From Cryptomeria japonica (Eukaryota; Streptophyta; Pinopsida; Cupressales; Cupressaceae), in assembly GCF_030272615.1 (NCBI RefSeq), contig NC_081409.1, forward strand, positions 19,036,260-19,100,259: a stretch of 64,000 nt of DNA, in the 5' to 3' direction. Each line of letters starts with the position of its first letter. Within the stretch, counting starts at the first letter, position 1. Shown here piece after piece: positions 61,860 through 64,000 of the stretch. A model generated the notes under the pieces. That model was not told the DNA's origin, made no database searches, and saw nothing but the letters and a program-made list of their open reading frames with translations. The position numbers and the translations under genes were made by a program.

Positions 61860-62780
61860 AAGAGATTTCCAGAAATGTAAGAAAATCCAAAAAATTTGCT
61901 AATTTGCTCCAAAAATTAATTTTTTATGAAAAATCATAAAAAATTCATATAAAATGCAAAATCAATCCAAAAAATCTCAAATTTTTACTGGAGAGTCCTG
62001 ATGGTCTTCCAAACTACATAAAAAAATTTCTGCAACAAATCCAAGCAGTTTGTGAGATATGAGTAAAATAATGCAAAACCCTAATTTTCAAAGATCTAAT
62101 TTTTGAGGAATTATTTTGCATCAAATTCAAAATCAAAAAGAATAGATCCTATGTATAATTCTTAGATATTTCCAAAAATGTAAGAAAATCCAAAAAATTC
62201 ACTAATTTGCTCTCAAAATTAATTTTTTATGAAAACTCATAAAAAATTCATATAAATTGACAAAAGGATCCAAACAATCTGAAATTTTTCCTGAATTCTT
62301 CTAATATGTTTCCTGACCCACACAAAAAATTTTAAGTCAAAATTCAAAGCCGTTTGTGAGATCTAATCAAAATATTGAAAAACCCTAATTTTTAAAGATC
62401 CGATTTTTAGGAAAATATTTTGCATCAAAATTAAAATCACAAAGAACAGATCCTGTGTATAATTATGAGAGATTTCCAAAAATGTAAGAAAATCCAAAAA
62501 AGTCTCTCATTTGCTCTCAAAATTAATTTTTTATGAAAAATCATAAAAAATTCATAGAAAATGAAAATGTGCTCCAAAAATTCTGAATTTTGGATTGAAA
62601 GCTCCTGATACTTTTTGCGACCTGCAAAAGAAATTTGGTACAAAATTTCCTAGACATTTGTGAGATATGATCGAATCTCTCCAAGATCTTGATTTTGTGT
62701 CCAAAACCCTAGCTGCACAAGGTTATTCTCCAAATTGTTTTACAAAATAGCAATATAGGGTTAGAAAAATCTGCAAAAAA
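61860..62780 (-). repeat. Leader tandem repeat, 3 x about 303 bp
   Basis: Units start near 61866, 62169 and 62473 (TTTCCAGAAATGTAAG and variants), each with AATTAATTTTTTATGAAAA and TTTGTGAGAT, and AAACCCTAA or AAACCCTAG. Spacing 303 and 304 bp; units are diverged. Non-coding. Confidence 0.88.
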
Positions 62781-62802
62781 CACAGATTTAAGAAAAATCC
62801 AT

Positions 62803-62820
62803 GTCCCACAGTGCGTGCCA
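62803..62820 (-). promoter_or_regulatory. Primer-binding site of element D
   Basis: TGGCACGCACTGTGGGAC on the minus strand, a few bases after the 5' LTR end. tRNA not assigned. Confidence 0.65.
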
Positions 62821-62823
62821 AAA

Positions 62824-63283
62824 TGTATATGGTGAAAATGGATAACAACAATAACGATATTGAAAGGTTAAATAGATTCAACCACAAAACCCTAGCCTAA
62901 CAACAACAAAGATCCACCATAACATATGAAGATTACCTAAGACAATGCAAATCAAATGAAATCACAAAAATTATACCATCACATGTCCAATAGGGTTTGA
63001 ATCTCCATTCTTCCTATCTCCATTTATCTTGCTTGATATATTTGCTCTCAGATTTTATGTGCGCAAGAGCTCAACAAAGAACGAAATGTGGTTGCAAGTA
63101 GGATCGCATATGCCAAGTAGTCAATTGATCAAGTAGTTAGAATGATTGATTAGGATGATTGATTAGGGTTTGATAATGAAGGAAGTATCTCCTTATATAG
63201 AAGACACAATATGAAATGGAGGGATAAGATTGAGAGGTGTAAAAGGAGCTCGGCTATGATTAGAGGGTAGGTAAAATAAATAA
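62824..63283 (-). repeat. 5' LTR of element D, truncated
   Basis: Matches 44032-44495 (TGTATATG-TGAAAATGG onward) but lacks the last 330 bp, which is the AT-palindrome-rich U3 part. Confidence 0.85.
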
Positions 63284-63475
63284 TAAGGCTATGATTAGAG
63301 GTGTAAAAGGAGGTCGGCTATGATCCATATACTAAACAATATTGGATTTCCCCCGTTGGTGTGCGAACATTGGTTCAATATGCCCAAAGAGCATGTGATA
63401 GGGAGGTTGCTAGGTAAGTGCTCAAAAGGCCAATTTGAGTCAAAAGGCCATAAAAGGAAACAAGAGGTATTGTTT
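63284..63475. repeat. Repair junction: LTR filler plus duplicated flank
   Basis: 63284-63324 is made of two short pieces of the LTR itself (GGCTATGATTAGAG and GTGTAAAAGGAGGTCGGC). 63325-63475 then repeats the left flank of element D (43880-44031, CCATATACTAAACAATATTG to GAGGTATTGTT) almost unchanged. Confidence 0.85.
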
Positions 63476-64000
63476 ATGTCTGCTCCTTATGTTTGCCAAT
63501 ATCAAGTTTAGTTGCAATAGTTAGGTCTCTCTACGAGTCTTCACCAATAACCTCCCTTTTTGGTGATAGCTCACACCCATGCTCAAACTTACTCCAACTA
63601 CTCACCTCTCCCATCTACACTTTTCTCAATCCCTAGTTCTCTTGACATTCAACTTATTGTTTTTAGTGTGCATAGGGAAATTCCAACATGGACATGTAGG
63701 GGCAGCAAGGTTTTATCCAATTTTGACCACCAACTTAGTTTAAGGCTCATAGCCCTTAGCCTACTCAATTCACCAACTAAAGGTCAAAGCCCCCAAATGA
63801 GGCTCCACACTGTCCAAGGTTCCAAATGTCACTTGTTTTACTATTTTAGAATGTTCTCGCCAAGTTTCATGAGCCCCAAACTCCTCCTTGCAATCGGGTT
63901 CTGAAAAGTGTGTGTTATGCAGTCAAAAGTGTTACTAGCCCGTGGAGGGGTAATTGACACCTTTTTACTCACCCTGCCCAATGATGGGCTCCTCCTCCAA
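63476..64000. other. Unassigned flank
   Basis: Continues the sequence cut by element D. The plus-strand frame 63560-63904 has no domain I recognise and I do not call it a gene. Confidence 0.4.

Noticed and set aside
63560-63904. 114-residue frame near the right edge
   Set aside because: No recognisable domain or homology; the sequence looks like repeat-derived non-coding DNA, but I cannot exclude a fragment continuing beyond the window.

Overview
Plant nuclear DNA, AT-rich and made mostly of nested, partly decayed retrotransposons around one recognisable host gene. Long LTRs (0.8-1.6 kb), several element generations stacked inside each other, spliceosomal introns and a plant-type L-gulonolactone oxidase fit a large repeat-rich plant genome. 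A gymnosperm is my guess from overall character only; nothing here proves it. I see no CRISPR array, rRNA or tRNA gene and no bacterial-type operon.

Layout. (1) 1-4.2 kb: 3' end of an old LINE interrupted by a solo LTR; a diverged second copy lies at 27.3-30.2 kb, interrupted at a different place by another LINE. (2) 4.9-5.3 kb: a miniature LTR element (TRIM-like). (3) 5.9-24.6 kb: a tandem array of GULLO (L-gulonolactone oxidase-like) copies on the minus strand. Two are broken 3' fragments (6.4-6.7 kb; 8.24-8.96 plus 17.97-18.2 kb). One, 21.52-24.57 kb, has three exons joining in frame to 591 residues and looks intact. The second pseudogene is split by a complete 9.0 kb Ty3/gypsy chromovirus (8957-17969, TSD ATAAA), which itself holds a solo LTR. 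Between the copies lie a near-perfect 3 x 236 bp tandem repeat, a hAT transposase relic and a 440 bp MITE. (4) 24.6-27.3 kb: AT-rich intergenic DNA with local tandem duplications. (5) 30.7-41.9 kb: an LTR relic, then a complete 6.7 kb Ty1/copia element (32716-39435, TSD TAATG) sitting in the gag of an older copia element whose LTR region is partly duplicated. (6) 41.9-44.0 kb: 3' relic of a Tat-like Ty3/gypsy element. (7) 44.03-63.28 kb: a large minus-strand Tat-like element (D) whose polymerase core is missing. It keeps gag, protease, the integrase C-terminus and a plus-strand (antisense) plant-mobile-domain gene next to its 3' LTR. Inserted between its gag and protease is a 7.8 kb plus-strand element (50066-57862) with nearly identical LTRs and a long gag-protease-like ORF but no reverse transcriptase or integrase. 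(8) 63.28-64 kb: rearranged junction and unassigned DNA.

Relative order of events, from nesting: GULLO duplications precede the chromovirus, which precedes its internal solo LTR; the older copia gag precedes the complete copia; Tat relic C precedes D, which precedes the gag-only element. The only gene likely to serve the host is GULLO (aldonolactone oxidation, ascorbate-related). The most notable things are the antisense mobile-domain gene, the gag-only retrotransposon with an altered protease site, a repair scar that duplicated about 150 bp of flank beside a truncated LTR, and a recurrent stem-loop motif in LTR and leader. I found no convincing wholly new biological system.
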